A stretch of 64,000 bases of DNA from Devosia sp. ZB163 (GTDB taxonomy: Bacteria; Pseudomonadota; Alphaproteobacteria; Rhizobiales; Devosiaceae), in the NCBI RefSeq assembly GCF_028613635.1, contig NZ_JAQRMY010000004.1:186001-250000 (forward strand), written 5' to 3'. Positions within the stretch are counted from its first letter, which is position 1. Each line of letters starts with the position of its first letter. Below the pieces are notes generated by a model that had not been told where the DNA came from, searched no databases, and saw only the letters and a program-made list of their open reading frames with translations. Positions 43,801 to 52,497 of the stretch are shown piece after piece. Both the position numbers and the translations under genes were made by a program.

Positions 43801-44004
43801 GGTCTCAGCCGAGGCGCCGGAGAAGGTGGTGCTGATCGAGAGCGTCGGGCGCTCGACATTGGGCAGCTCGCGGATCTCGACGCCGAAGAAGGCGGCGAGT
43901 CCGGCCACGATGATCAGGCAGCTGACGACGATGGCGAGCACCGGGCGGCGGACGAACAGTCCCGCAATGGCCCCGCCGCGTTCGTTCTGGGACTGGATGC
44001 TCAT
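40870..44004 (-). CDS. RND efflux pump inner-membrane subunit (AcrB/MexF-like)
   Basis: The 1044-residue protein is a hydrophobe/amphiphile efflux RND transporter with 12 helices and two large periplasmic loops. The proton-relay aspartates lie in ATGLVVDDAIVVLENITRR (TM4) and the lysine in GIMAKNGILIVEFANQL (TM10). ATG 44004 follows a GGGGG site 7 bases upstream. With the adaptor upstream it should export drugs or other amphiphiles by proton exchange, using an outer-membrane channel encoded elsewhere. A palindromic repeat separates it from the adaptor gene. Confidence 0.95.
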   Translation of the reverse strand: MSIQSQNERGGAIAGLFVRRPVLAIVVSCLIIVAGLAAFFGVEIRELPNVERPTLSISTTFSGASAETVDREITAEIEGVVARIQGVASISSDSSYGRSRVSMTFNDGTNLDNATSDIRDALGRIANRLPDGAETPTIVKADANAQAIIQLAVTSDTMSKDELTELVENTISERLAAVPGVADVQVNGSQNRSFEIDVDQIKLASLGLTVGDIRNALSTMAFDSPAGSLNGTNQNIAIRAIAEVNTPEAFENIVIKGTTRLGDVANVVFSPGAANSGLRSDGKSGIGLGIVRQAQSNTMQISDGVKAAVESLKTTLPPGVDIKISSDESVFIAGAVHEVERSLMIAVIGVIVIIYLFLLDWRATIIPAVTMPVALIGTVAGIYAFGFSLNILTLLALVIATGLVVDDAIVVLENITRRRGMGLGPRAAAVLGTQEVFFAVIATTVTLAAVFIPISFLPGQTGLLFREFGFTLAISVGLSAVVALSLAPMLASRMLKPHTERPPNAMERFGGLLSGFYRHTLRWALNNPLVVIVFALVFAAAAWGVFGTLKQELTPPEDRAQIAINVNAPATVSLDFTRTQMQKIEDMLQPYKDSGEATSIFSISGFGSNTNSGFIIMTLADWEHRTRTQQQIAAEINQQLTQVPGVRANIRQGNSLGVRGGGSGLQFALLGDNYETLSQAANAMKSELEKDEKWGRVSVNYETTQPQMTLSIDRDKAAQLGIDINGLSATMQAMIDGSDVGTVFINDASYSVRMLSTSSPVNDPGDLESIFIKTTDGRYVPMSTIATLNEAPIAPSLGREQQRRAVTVTAALTDGFALGDAYNEAVQIAQPLLPDGATIVPMAEAKTLGDSNNGLLITFGFALIVILLVLAAQFESVWSAIIVMATVPFGLACAVFAMLLTGVTLNVYSQIGLVLVVGIMAKNGILIVEFANQLRDRGQSVREAVENSANIRLRPVVMTMIATVLGGVPLIIAGGAGSEARAALGWIMVGGLSLAAVATLYLTPVAYLLLARFSKPKAVEEERLQRELEAAEALEHGAAPAPAE

Positions 44005-44035
44005 GGTTTGCCCCCAAAGCCGGCGCGCAAAGAGT

Positions 44036-44161
44036 ACCCCCACCCCTGTCCCTTCCCCGCAGGGGGGCGGGAGACGCCCACACAACGCTGGGTGACCGTG
44101 GGACGAAGGCTATTCGGTCTGGTCTCCCTCCCCCTTGCGGGGAGGGGACAGGGGTGGGGAA
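44036..44161. repeat. palindromic repeat between efflux adaptor and pump genes
   Basis: ACCCCCACCCCTGTCCCTTC plus CCCGC at the left end complements GCGGGGAGGGGACAGGGGTG at the right end. The plan (outer arms, inner hairpins, variable centre) is that of the copies in the urea cluster. It fills the gap between the two efflux genes. Confidence 0.8.
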
Positions 44162-44179
44162 GCGTTTCCCGCGCCGCCC

Positions 44180-45406
44180 TCACGACGGATTTCCTTCCGT
44201 CGGCCGTTGCCGATTGCCACCCTCGCCGCCGCCCGCCGGCTCATCGAGCAGCCTTACGCTGGCGCCGGCGGTGAGCTGCTGGACGCCCTGCGTCACCACC
44301 TGGTCGCCGGGCGTCAGCTCGGCCTTCACCAGCACGCCGTCCGAGTTGCGCTGGATGATCTGCACCGGGACGCGCTCGACCTTGCCGTCGACGAACTTCC
44401 ATAGGTAGCTGCCGGCGCTCGACCACTGGATGGCGAGGGGGTCGACGGTGGGGAATTCCTCGCCGGCGAAGGTGAGGGACACCGAGAAGGACATGCCCGG
44501 CCTCAGGCGGCCGTCGTCATTGGGGATCTGGGCTTCGACCTTGAGCGTGCGGCTGGCCGTGTCGATGCGGTTGTCGACGGCGCTGACCGTGCCGGCAATG
44601 GTCTCGCCGGGGAGGGCCACGGCGGACGCGGTGAGCGGCATGCCGATCGTGACCGACGAGGCATAGCGCTCTGGCACCCAGAAGCTGACCGTGATGTGGG
44701 AGGTGTCCTCGATCGTCGTCACCACGGTCTGCGTGGTCACGGTGTTGCCCGGGCTCACCTGGAACAGCCCAACCGTGCCGGCGATGGGGGTCGAGATGGT
44801 GCGCTTGGCCAGCGCGAGTTCGGCGTTCTGCTGTTCGAGCCGGGCATTGTTGTAGGCGAGCCGCGCCGTGGCGACCTGCACTGTCGTAGTGGCATTGGCC
44901 TTGGCCAGCTCGTCGAAGCGCTTGACGGCTTCCTCGGCGTCCGAGAACGCGAGCTGCGCGCGCTCGGCAGCGATCTTTTCGGCGTCGGCGTCGAGCCGGC
45001 CGATCACGGCGCCGGCCTCGACCGCGTCACCCGGCTTCACCACGAGTTCGGCGAGCGTGCCGGCCGCGGGAGAGATGACGGTCACGGAGCGGGCCGCGCT
45101 GCTGTCCCCGATCGCGGTCAGTTTGTCGTTGATGGTGGCAACCGTAACGGGCGCCGTGACGACCACGAGGCTGCGATTGCCGCCACGCCCGCCGCCTGCA
45201 CCCGGGCCGCCTCGCTGTCCGCCCGGTGCCGCCTGCTGGCCACCGCCCTGGCCGCCGGCCGGTCCGGTCGCGGCTTCCGCCTGGGGCGCAAAGGGCAGCT
45301 CGATGCCGTAGCGCGCCAGTGTCTCGGGTGCGCCGGGCACGAAGAAGACATAGGCGGCCGCGGCCGCTCCCAAGACGATGAGCGAAACCAGCAATTGCCT
45401 TATCAA
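44180..45406 (-). CDS. RND efflux periplasmic adaptor subunit (AcrA-like)
   Basis: The protein has an N-terminal membrane anchor (LLVSLIVLGAAAAAYVFF) and a Gly/Gln/Pro-rich linker. The HlyD/AcrA core follows: a lipoyl half (SPAAGTLAELVVKPGDAVEAGAVIGRLDA), a coiled-coil hairpin (AERAQLAFSDAEEAVKRFDELAKAN), the second lipoyl half, and beta-barrel and membrane-proximal domains. The TTG at 45406 with GGGAA upstream fits the expected N-terminus; ATG 45478 in the same frame would add 24 residues and has no clear site. It precedes the pump gene and should form the tripartite complex with it. Confidence 0.92.
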   Translation of the reverse strand: MIRQLLVSLIVLGAAAAAYVFFVPGAPETLARYGIELPFAPQAEAATGPAGGQGGGQQAAPGGQRGGPGAGGGRGGNRSLVVVTAPVTVATINDKLTAIGDSSAARSVTVISPAAGTLAELVVKPGDAVEAGAVIGRLDADAEKIAAERAQLAFSDAEEAVKRFDELAKANATTTVQVATARLAYNNARLEQQNAELALAKRTISTPIAGTVGLFQVSPGNTVTTQTVVTTIEDTSHITVSFWVPERYASSVTIGMPLTASAVALPGETIAGTVSAVDNRIDTASRTLKVEAQIPNDDGRLRPGMSFSVSLTFAGEEFPTVDPLAIQWSSAGSYLWKFVDGKVERVPVQIIQRNSDGVLVKAELTPGDQVVTQGVQQLTAGASVRLLDEPAGGGEGGNRQRPTEGNPS

Positions 45407-45580
45407 GTCACAGTTCCCAACGCGATTTAGGCCCGCGGGAGAAGCGGGCGACAATGGCGCGAACGATACCATCGGCAACCGGCGCCCGACATTAAATCAA
45501 CGTAACAATTCCTTGCGCTGGCAGGAGCTTCCCGGCTGGGCGTCGTTGCGGCGGACGCGGCGCGCGCGCCGATGGCGGAC

Positions 45581-46228
45581 TTAGTGCCGCGTCTCCAGCC
45601 GGTCGGCCAGCCAGGCATGGCCGGCGTTGCGGGCAAGACTGGCCGCCGTCTCGCCCTTGGCGTTCTTCGCCGAGGAATCGGCTCCAGCGAGGAGCAGCAG
45701 GCCGGCAATGGCGCCGTCGCCATGATGTCCGGCTGCGTGCAGCGGGGTGAAGCCGTCGGCCTGGACCTGGTTGGGGTCGGCCCCGGCGCGGAGCAGTTTT
45801 TCCACCATCGCGGCGTTGCGCTTGGCGCAGGCGGCGTGGAGGGCCGCGACCTTCTGAGGGTTCTGCGCCGCGGCGTTGACGTTGGTCGTCAGCGGCAGCA
45901 GCAGGTCGAAGGCCTCGGGGTTGTCGAAGAAGGCCGCCAGCGACAGCGGCGTGAAGCCGTCGGCCGACAGCTCGTTGGCATCCCAGCCGTTGGCAAGGGC
46001 GGCTTCGAGGCGGGCGCCATCCCTCAGGATGATCGCCTCGTGCGGATCGAGTTCGCGGAGCATGGCGCGGACGGCGGAAATGGCGCCGACATTGCCCATA
46101 TAGGCTGCCCAGGCGACGAGCGAGGCGCCGCTCGTATGGCGCGTGCCGACCAGCCCCGGATCGTGCGACAGCGCCGACCGGAGCCCATCCAGATCTCCCT
46201 TGGCCACGAGATCGAAAGGATCGCTCAT
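45581..46228 (-). CDS. ankyrin repeat protein
   Basis: The 215-residue protein begins SDPFDLVAKGDLDGLRSAL at ATG 46228 and contains about five ankyrin repeats, the clearest being DGFTPLSLAAFFDNPEAFDLLL, LHAACAKRNAAMVEKLLRAGADPN and DGFTPLHAAGHHGDGAIAGLLLLAGAD. There is no signal peptide, so it should be cytosolic and mediate protein binding. The partner is unknown. The gene seems monocistronic, between the efflux adaptor and the GlxA-type regulator. Confidence 0.88.
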   Translation of the reverse strand: MSDPFDLVAKGDLDGLRSALSHDPGLVGTRHTSGASLVAWAAYMGNVGAISAVRAMLRELDPHEAIILRDGARLEAALANGWDANELSADGFTPLSLAAFFDNPEAFDLLLPLTTNVNAAAQNPQKVAALHAACAKRNAAMVEKLLRAGADPNQVQADGFTPLHAAGHHGDGAIAGLLLLAGADSSAKNAKGETAASLARNAGHAWLADRLETRH

Positions 46229-46318
46229 GGGACGAGCATACGCGTATGCAAACCGCACTTGAAGGGCCTCCCCGCACTAAGTCGGAGAACGCGCGTGTGC
46301 CTCCAGCGTTCCGCCGCG

Positions 46319-47320
46319 TCAGACGGTGGAGCGGGCCAGCAGCCGTGCGGCGCTGGGTGGGACGTCGTTGACGCGGCCCCAGGCCCGGCGCAACTGGCGG
46401 CTCGAGGCGAAGCCCGAACGCTCGGCGACGCGCTCGAGGTCGAGCCGCGTCTCGGTGAGCAACTGCCGGGCGAGGGCCACGCGCAGGCGGTTGACGTAGT
46501 CGGGGATGCTCATCCCGGCGTGCTCGTTGAACAGGCGCGACAGATGCCGCGGGCTGGCGATGGCGATGCCCGCCAGGGCCTCCAGCGTCCAGTCGCGCGT
46601 CGGGTCGGCGGTGATCGCATCCTGCACGCGGTGGATCGCGGGGTGGATGTGGTTTCGCCCCTCGAGCCAGGGCGAGAGCTGCGGGTCGGTGCCGGCGCGG
46701 CGATGGTAGACGACGAGGTAGCGGGCCACGGCGGCGGCTGTCGACGGGCTCGTCAGCTGCGCGATGATGTGGAGCATCAGGTCGATGCCGGCGGTGATGC
46801 CGGCGCTGGTGTAGCGTTCGCCGTCCTCGACATAGAGCCGGTTGTCGAGCACGCGCGCCGTGGGCGCCGCAGCGGCCAGCTCGGAGCAATCGGAGAAATG
46901 CGTGGTGCAGCTCCTGCCGTCGAGCAGCCCGGCGCGGGCCGCGAGCAGGGCGCCCGAGCAGATCGAGACGAGGCGGATGCCCGGTCTTATGCTGGTTCTG
47001 AGCCAGTCGACGATCTCGTCCGTGCCGGCGCCGGGCGGATCGAGTGGATGGCCGGCCGCCATCGGCTCCTCGGCATGGCCCGAGATCACCACCATGGCGT
47101 CGGGCTCGATGCCCTCGGGGAGCGGCTCAATGCCCGCGAGCTTGAGGCCGATGGAGCTCGTAACTTCGGGCAGGGGGCCGACATAGCGGACATCGAACGC
47201 CACATCGGCCTGCTGCATGTTCGCGCCGCGCAGGGCCTCGATCGGCCCGGCGACGTCGAGCAGCAGCGTCCGCGCCGGCAGCACGCAGTAGACCGGGATC
47301 CGGCGCGGGGCAGGGCTCAT
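46319..47320 (-). CDS. GlxA family transcriptional regulator (DJ-1/PfpI plus AraC)
   Basis: The 333-residue protein has an N-terminal DJ-1/PfpI (amidotransferase-like) domain with the nucleophile-elbow segment RLVSICSGALLAARAGLLDG. A C-terminal AraC-type double helix-turn-helix follows (WTLEALAGIAIASPRHLSRLFNEHAGMSIPDYVNRLR, ERVAERSGFASSRQLRRAWGR). Such regulators often control catabolism of quaternary amines or other amides. Its ATG overlaps the stop of the isochorismatase-like gene (ATGA at 47317-47320), so the two are co-translated. It presumably controls that gene or its pathway. Confidence 0.92.
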   Translation of the reverse strand: MSPAPRRIPVYCVLPARTLLLDVAGPIEALRGANMQQADVAFDVRYVGPLPEVTSSIGLKLAGIEPLPEGIEPDAMVVISGHAEEPMAAGHPLDPPGAGTDEIVDWLRTSIRPGIRLVSICSGALLAARAGLLDGRSCTTHFSDCSELAAAAPTARVLDNRLYVEDGERYTSAGITAGIDLMLHIIAQLTSPSTAAAVARYLVVYHRRAGTDPQLSPWLEGRNHIHPAIHRVQDAITADPTRDWTLEALAGIAIASPRHLSRLFNEHAGMSIPDYVNRLRVALARQLLTETRLDLERVAERSGFASSRQLRRAWGRVNDVPPSAARLLARSTV

Positions 47321-47877
47321 GCGGCGGCGGCCGCGGGGCGGCCGGCGAGGGCCTCGGCAATGGTGCAGACGCGGGCGAAGCGCCCATCGAGTACCGCAGC
47401 CGTACGGGCCTTCAGCTCGTCGACGCTCCAGGTGCGGCCGGTGGCATCGGTCAGCGCCATGGTGTGGGTCGCCTCGGTGACGTAGTCCACCTGCCAGCCG
47501 AGATCGGAGGCGTGGCGCGTCGTCGTCTCGCAGCACTGCTCGGTGCGGATGCCCGAAACGATCAGCCGGCGGATGCCGTTCTCGGTGAGCCACACATCGA
47601 GGCCCGAGCCGACCAGCGCCGAATGGCGCGTCTTCATGAACTCCGCATCGGGCGTCAGCTGCAGCTCCGCCAGCGGCCGCACGAAGCCCGACGCCAGCGA
47701 GAAGATACCCTCGGGCTCCACATGCAGTATCCGGACGACGGCGTGCCCCTTGGCCCGCGCCCCATCGATCAACGCCTGCTGGTTGCCGAGATAGGTCGCA
47801 TAATCGGTCTCGAACCAGTTCTGCCGCTGGCGGAAGGATTCCTGGGCATCGATGACGAGAAGGGCGGTATCGGACAT
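47317..47877 (-). CDS. isochorismatase-like cysteine hydrolase
   Basis: The 186-residue protein has the catalytic triad of the family: Asp10 in LLVIDAQ, the lysine in FMKTRHSAL, and the cysteine in SGIRTEQCCETT. Such enzymes hydrolyse amides such as nicotinamide or ureido compounds, or isochorismate; the substrate is open. ATG 47877 is the family start. It is the first gene of a two-gene operon with the GlxA-type regulator, overlapping by 4 bases. A dispersed repeat lies upstream. Confidence 0.9.
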   Translation of the reverse strand: MSDTALLVIDAQESFRQRQNWFETDYATYLGNQQALIDGARAKGHAVVRILHVEPEGIFSLASGFVRPLAELQLTPDAEFMKTRHSALVGSGLDVWLTENGIRRLIVSGIRTEQCCETTTRHASDLGWQVDYVTEATHTMALTDATGRTWSVDELKARTAAVLDGRFARVCTIAEALAGRPAAAAA

Positions 47878-47991
47878 TTCTGGACCTCGCGGGCTGGATG
47901 AGTTGCCCAAGGCTAGGCCGTGCGAGCATGCGGCGAAAGGCACGGAGCGGTCAAGGAGCGGACAGAAAAGGACATTGGTTGGTGCTGTGGT

Positions 47992-48135
47992 CCATCGCCA
48001 TCGCATGGGTCCCCGGGTCAAGCCCGGGGATGACGGTGGTTGGTTGCTTTGTCAGTTCACAAGGCATGCCCACTCCACCCAATACGCATCTCTGTCACCG
48101 TCATTCCCGGGCTTGACCCGGGGACCCGGCGATGG
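47992..48135. repeat. large dispersed inverted repeat
   Basis: CCATCGCC (47992-47999) pairs with GGCGATGG (48128-48135). Inside, GGGTCCCCGGGTCAAGCCCG on the left mirrors CGGGCTTGACCCGGGGACCC on the right, each also a hairpin by itself. It belongs to the same group as the copy at 54222-54339 and recalls the CCCGGGCTTGACCCGGG elements widespread in alphaproteobacteria. It fills most of the 279-base gap upstream of the hydrolase gene. Confidence 0.85.
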
Positions 48136-48156
48136 CGCCGAGTGCTCAGAACCCGC

Positions 48157-49221
48157 CTACAACCCCAGGAACCGGAACGGCTTCGTCTCCACGAACTTTT
48201 CCGTCGCGTCGCCGGCAAACGTGTTCGCCTGATCAGGCCCGAGGTCGAGCTTGCGGGTCGTGCCGGTCTCCTCGGAGAAATCGATTTTCTTCAGATCAAC
48301 CCAGAACGTGTTGGGGGTCAGCGCCGACTCGAACAGGTACAGCCCGCGCTTGTGGTCGAGGACGGTGCGCCAGCGGGTCGAGGAGATGTTGGGCTGGTCC
48401 GGGGTGGTGATGCCGAACGGGACCGAGGTGTTGCGGATCACGCTGACCACGCTGGCGAGCGCCCGGTTGGGCTCCTCGTCCTTGGGGATGGCGTTGACGT
48501 AGAACATGGCGCGGGCGAAGCGATCCGAGGCGCGGTTGGTGCCGGGCAGGAACACCGTGCCGCCGATCTGTTCCCAGTAGCTGTTGAGCGCTAGCTGCTC
48601 GTCGAAGGTCGGCGAGTTGGTCATCACCTGGTACTGCCGGCCGTGGTGGATCACCTGCTTGCCGCCGATGTACTCGACGATGGCGCTGTCGCCGGTCGCA
48701 TCGGAAAGCGACAGATGCACGGTGGCGAGCCTGTCCTCATCCGGCATCTTGTCGGTCACGAGGACGAAGGGCTCGGTCTCGAGGACGGCGACCGCCTCGG
48801 CAACGGTGGCGAAGTTGTCGAGCATGTACTGGGCCCAGAGCGAGATCGCGAGGCCGGGCTGGGTGCCGTCGAAGGCGGAGTACTCGGACTCCACCAGCCA
48901 GAGCAGGTTGGCCATCAGGCCCTTCTCGTTCACACCGTCCGTGGTCGCAATGTCGTAGGCCGTAGCGACGACGCTGCCGTATTTCGACGTCCACTGGATG
49001 GTGTTGGGGCCGGTCTCCCCGGTCCGCTCGACGCCGCGGGGCAGGATCCAGAGGTTGGTGCCGATGTCGGTCTTCCAGTCCATCGACCGGGCGGTGATGA
49101 CATTGTCGTTCGGGCCCAGGTAGACGAGCCGGGTGCAGGCAAGCACCTGGGTGAGACCGAGCAGGCCGGCAAGAGCCGCGGTCACGAGGAGCAGGCCGAA
49201 GGAAGGCGCAAGACTGGACAT
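48157..49221 (-). CDS. exported linear amide C-N hydrolase (choloylglycine hydrolase family)
   Basis: The 354-residue precursor starts at ATG 49221 with GGAG upstream. A hydrophobic leader ends in VLA-Cys, leaving Cys29 as the N-terminal nucleophile of an Ntn hydrolase. CTRLVYLGPNDNVITARSMDWKTD carries the family Arg and Asp, and later blocks include GVNEKGLMANLLWL and VMTNSPTFDEQL (the Asn of the oxyanion hole). It should hydrolyse an amide such as an acyl-homoserine lactone, penicillin V or conjugated acid in the periplasm; the substrate cannot be read from the sequence. Confidence 0.9.
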   Translation of the reverse strand: MSSLAPSFGLLLVTAALAGLLGLTQVLACTRLVYLGPNDNVITARSMDWKTDIGTNLWILPRGVERTGETGPNTIQWTSKYGSVVATAYDIATTDGVNEKGLMANLLWLVESEYSAFDGTQPGLAISLWAQYMLDNFATVAEAVAVLETEPFVLVTDKMPDEDRLATVHLSLSDATGDSAIVEYIGGKQVIHHGRQYQVMTNSPTFDEQLALNSYWEQIGGTVFLPGTNRASDRFARAMFYVNAIPKDEEPNRALASVVSVIRNTSVPFGITTPDQPNISSTRWRTVLDHKRGLYLFESALTPNTFWVDLKKIDFSEETGTTRKLDLGPDQANTFAGDATEKFVETKPFRFLGL

Positions 49222-49330
49222 GGCAAGGCTCCGTGCCGTTCTGGAGGGCAACGTGAGGCCATGCCGTTCTAGGCGGGCAGTGCCGAAGCGAGGCTTGCCC
49301 GCCCAGGTCGCATTCTCCGAAATATCGAGG

Positions 49331-49528
49331 CTAAAGCGTCGGAAGTCCTGCCTGGAGCGGGATCGGCGTCACCGTGCTGTCCTCCTCGGACAGGTCGAGC
49401 TCGCCTTCTTCGGATAGCTCGCGTTCGGCCCGGGCCCAGTACTGTTTGTCCGTGCCTTCGGGACGCCCATCGTTCTCCCACAGGTAGTAGGCGCGATCGC
49501 GGATGCGGTTCTCGATGTTAGGGTTCAT
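49331..49528 (-). CDS. DUF2934 protein
   Basis: The 65-residue acidic protein (NPNIENRIRDRAYYLWENDGRPEGTDKQYWARAERE) matches DUF2934, a small domain common in Rhizobiales and of unknown function. ATG 49528 follows a GGAGGAAGAG site. The tail is acidic (ELSEEGELDLSEED). It lies divergent to the FdhF-type oxidoreductase, with a 106-base gap that should hold both promoters. Confidence 0.88.
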   Translation of the reverse strand: MNPNIENRIRDRAYYLWENDGRPEGTDKQYWARAERELSEEGELDLSEEDSTVTPIPLQAGLPTL

Positions 49529-49634
49529 TGGCTCTTCCTCCACAACGCGGTGACAACGTCGCTGCGCTCCTGCGGTTGCGCCATTGGCGGTGCTGCGCGC
49601 TCGATGCTAGCTTCGCGCCCGACGAGGAGTTCAG

Positions 49635-51806
49635 ATGACTATCGACGACAGGCCGCGGATCGTAGGCGGTGGCCCAAAGAAGCTGCTCTACACGGTCGAA
49701 ACCATCCGCAAGATCGGAATCGGCAAGGCAGCCAAGGCACTCACCGCCCACAACGCCTGCAAGGCCTGCGCCTATGGCATGGGCGGCCAGCGGGGCGGGA
49801 TGACCAATGAACTCGGCGAGTTCCCGTCCGTCTGCAACAAGTCGGTGCAGGCGCAATCGACCGATATCCAGCCGCCGATTCCCAACGAGGCGTTCCTCCA
49901 TCCGCTGGGCGACCTGCAGCAGCTCTCGGGACGCGAAATGGAGCGGCTCGGCCGGCTGAATACGCCCCTGTTCAAGGCGGCGGGCGCCGACCGGTTCGAG
50001 CCGGTGAACTGGGACTTCGCCATCGCCCATTCGGCGGCGCAGCTGAAGACCACCGATCCCAACCGGACGTTCTTCTACTCCTCCGGCCGCTCCTCCAACG
50101 AGGCGGGCTTCGTCTTCCAGCTGCTGGCGCGTGCCTGGGGGACCAACAACGTCAACAACTGCTCGTACTACTGCCACCAGGCGACCAGCGAGGGGCTCGC
50201 CACCACCATCGGCAAGGGCACGGCCACGGTGGAGCTCGAGGACCTGACCGGCGCCGACCTCATCTTCGTCATCGGCGCCAACCCGTCGTCGAACCATCCG
50301 CGCTTCATCCACATGCTGAAGAACTGCCGCGACCGGGGCGGGGACGTGATCGTCATCAACCCGGCCAAGGAGCCTGGGCTGGTGAAGTTCGCCGTGCCCA
50401 AGTCGCCGAGCTCGATGCTCAAGGGTGGGAGCGAGATCGCGTCGGATTATCTGCAGCCGCGCATCGGCACCGACATCTGGCTGCTCAAGGGGCTGATGAA
50501 GGCGATCCTCGCCATGGGCGCGGAGGATCGCGCCTTCATTTCGGGGCACACGGCGAACGTCGAGCAACTCCTGGCAGATCTTCATGACATATCGCTGGAA
50601 GAAATCGCGACTATCACCGGTGTTTCGGTCGAAAGCATAGAGCGGTCCGCCACCATCTACGCCCGCCGGCAGAACGTCGTCTTCGCCTGGGGCATGGGCA
50701 TGACCCACCACCTCCACGGCGTCGGCAACGTCGAGGCGATCGCCAACCTCGCCCTGCTTAGAGGTATGATCGGCAAGCGTTTTTCCGGGCTCTTGCCCCT
50801 GCGCGGCCACTCCAATGTCCAGGGCATCGGCACCATCGGCGTCAAGCCGGTCGTCTCCGAGCAGGTCTTCACCGCCATGGAGCAAACCTTCGGAATAAAC
50901 CTCAGCCGAATCAATGGCTTGGACACCATGGCCAGCCTCGAGTCTGCCGCCCGCGGCGAGATCGACGCCGCCGTCATCATGGGCGGCAACCTCTGGGGCG
51001 CCACCCCCGACACCGCCTTCTCCACCCGCGCCATGGAGGCGATCGGCTTCAAGCTGTTCCTCACGACCACGCTAAACCGCGGACATGTCAATGGGTTAGG
51101 TGACGGCGAGGTCATGATCCTCCCGGTCACCGCGCGCGACGAAGAGTGGTCTCCGACCACCCAGGAGTCGATGTTCAACTATGTCCGCCTCTCCGACGGC
51201 GGCATCGAGCGCCTCGACAACGTCCGCCCCGAAACGGTGATCCTCTGCGACCTCGCCAAGCAGCTGCTCCCGGACACGCCGATCCCCTTCGAGCGATTCA
51301 AGGAACACCGGCAAGTCCGTGAGGCCATTGCGAAAATCGTGCCCGGGCTCGAGCAGCTCGCCGATATCGACGTCGCCAAACGCGAGTTCCACGTCCGCAA
51401 CCGCGTGATGCACACCCCCGAGTTCGCGACGCCGGATGGCAAGGCCCACTTCACGGTCGTCTCGGTCCCCAAGCCGCCGACCAAGCTGACGCTGGCCACC
51501 GTCCGCTCGGAAGGCCAGTTCAACACGATCATCTACGAGGAGCAGGACAGCTATCGCCTGAAGGCAGGCCGCGACGCAATCTTCCTCAACCGGGAAGACA
51601 TGGCGGATCAAGGAGTTACCGAGGGGCAGCGGATCACCATCGCATCCGACACCGGCCGGATGGCGGGGACGGCAACCGGCTTCGACCTGCCGCGCGGCTC
51701 GGCGCTCGCCTACTATCCCGAGGCCAACGTTCTCTGCGGCACCGCGGTCGACCCGCGCTCGAAGACGCCGGCTTTCAAGTCCGTGCCCATCTGGATCGAG
51801 GCATGA
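49635..51806 (+). CDS. FdhF/YdeP family molybdopterin oxidoreductase
   Basis: The 723-residue protein has a CxxC near the N-terminus (HNACKACAYGMGGQRGGMTNE, as in YdeP-like proteins), molybdopterin-guanine-dinucleotide binding blocks (FYSSGRSSNEAGFVFQLLAR, VIGANPSSNHPRF, GMGMTHHLHGVGNVEAIANLALLRG), and a C-terminal MopB-CT domain (YRLKAGRDAIFLNREDMADQGV). There is no signal peptide. Substrate is unproven; E. coli YdeP is linked to acid resistance. It shares a 4-base overlap with the DUF2461 gene downstream. Confidence 0.92.
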   Translation: MTIDDRPRIVGGGPKKLLYTVETIRKIGIGKAAKALTAHNACKACAYGMGGQRGGMTNELGEFPSVCNKSVQAQSTDIQPPIPNEAFLHPLGDLQQLSGREMERLGRLNTPLFKAAGADRFEPVNWDFAIAHSAAQLKTTDPNRTFFYSSGRSSNEAGFVFQLLARAWGTNNVNNCSYYCHQATSEGLATTIGKGTATVELEDLTGADLIFVIGANPSSNHPRFIHMLKNCRDRGGDVIVINPAKEPGLVKFAVPKSPSSMLKGGSEIASDYLQPRIGTDIWLLKGLMKAILAMGAEDRAFISGHTANVEQLLADLHDISLEEIATITGVSVESIERSATIYARRQNVVFAWGMGMTHHLHGVGNVEAIANLALLRGMIGKRFSGLLPLRGHSNVQGIGTIGVKPVVSEQVFTAMEQTFGINLSRINGLDTMASLESAARGEIDAAVIMGGNLWGATPDTAFSTRAMEAIGFKLFLTTTLNRGHVNGLGDGEVMILPVTARDEEWSPTTQESMFNYVRLSDGGIERLDNVRPETVILCDLAKQLLPDTPIPFERFKEHRQVREAIAKIVPGLEQLADIDVAKREFHVRNRVMHTPEFATPDGKAHFTVVSVPKPPTKLTLATVRSEGQFNTIIYEEQDSYRLKAGRDAIFLNREDMADQGVTEGQRITIASDTGRMAGTATGFDLPRGSALAYYPEANVLCGTAVDPRSKTPAFKSVPIWIEA

Positions 51807-52483
51807 TGAGCGGCTTTCCCAAGCAGACCTTCGAGTTCCTCGCGGGGATCGCAGCGCACAACGAGAAAGCCTGGTTCGACGCCAACCGGCCGCTCTACGA
51901 GGCCGGCTATGTGGAGCCGGGAAAGGCATTCGTCGCCGAGATCGGGCCGAAGCTGAAGGCCCTGTCACCCGAGGTGAACTTCGATCCCAAGGTCAACGGG
52001 TCGATCTCCCGCATCAACCGCGACATCCGCTTTTCCAAGGACAAGCGGCCATACAAGCAGCACCTGGCGCTGTGGTTCTGGCATGGCGACAAGCGCGGCT
52101 GGGACCGGCCGGGCTTCTACGTGCATATCGAGGCCGAGCGGGTGTTTCTCGGCGCCGGCATGTACGGCTTCGACAAGAACATGCTGGACAACTTCCGCCA
52201 GTCGGTGATCCACCCGCGTTCCGGCAAGGCGCTGGTCGCCGCGGTGGCCGAAGTGAAGGCGAAGGGTGCCTACGGTATCGGCGAGAAGACGCGCAAGCTG
52301 ATGCCGCGCGGCTTCGAGGCGGACCCGGACCGCGCCGAGTTCCTGCTCTACGAGGGGCTGACGGCCGGCATCGAGTTGCCGGCCAACGCCGCTGCCCAGC
52401 CAGACTTTGCCGACGTGTGCATGGAGCACTTCACCAACACCTGGCCGATCGCGCGCTGGCTGATCGCCGAGGTGGCGAGCTAG
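51803..52483 (+). CDS. DUF2461 protein
   Basis: The 226-residue protein has the complete DUF2461 (TIGR02453) pattern: FLAGIAAHNEKAWFDANRPLYE, SRINRDIRFSKDKRPYKQHLALWFW, FYVHIEAERVFLGAGMYGF, and MPRGFEADPDRAEFLLYEGL. Function is unknown. It overlaps the oxidoreductase stop by 4 bases (ATGA), and a second ATG at 51806 is also usable. The two genes are probably one operon ending at the stem-loop near 52508-52528. Confidence 0.92.
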   Translation: MMSGFPKQTFEFLAGIAAHNEKAWFDANRPLYEAGYVEPGKAFVAEIGPKLKALSPEVNFDPKVNGSISRINRDIRFSKDKRPYKQHLALWFWHGDKRGWDRPGFYVHIEAERVFLGAGMYGFDKNMLDNFRQSVIHPRSGKALVAAVAEVKAKGAYGIGEKTRKLMPRGFEADPDRAEFLLYEGLTAGIELPANAAAQPDFADVCMEHFTNTWPIARWLIAEVAS

Positions 52484-52497
52484 CATTTCGGCGCTTG

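Noticed and set aside
45407-45478. Upstream ATG as the start of the efflux adaptor
   Set aside because: It would put 24 polar residues before the membrane anchor and lacks a ribosome-binding site; the TTG at 45406 fits better. It is kept as an alternative in the gene entry.
49741-49806. Selenocysteine in the FdhF-type protein
   Set aside because: The frame has no in-frame TGA before its end, and the N-terminal cysteines match the YdeP type, which does not use selenocysteine.
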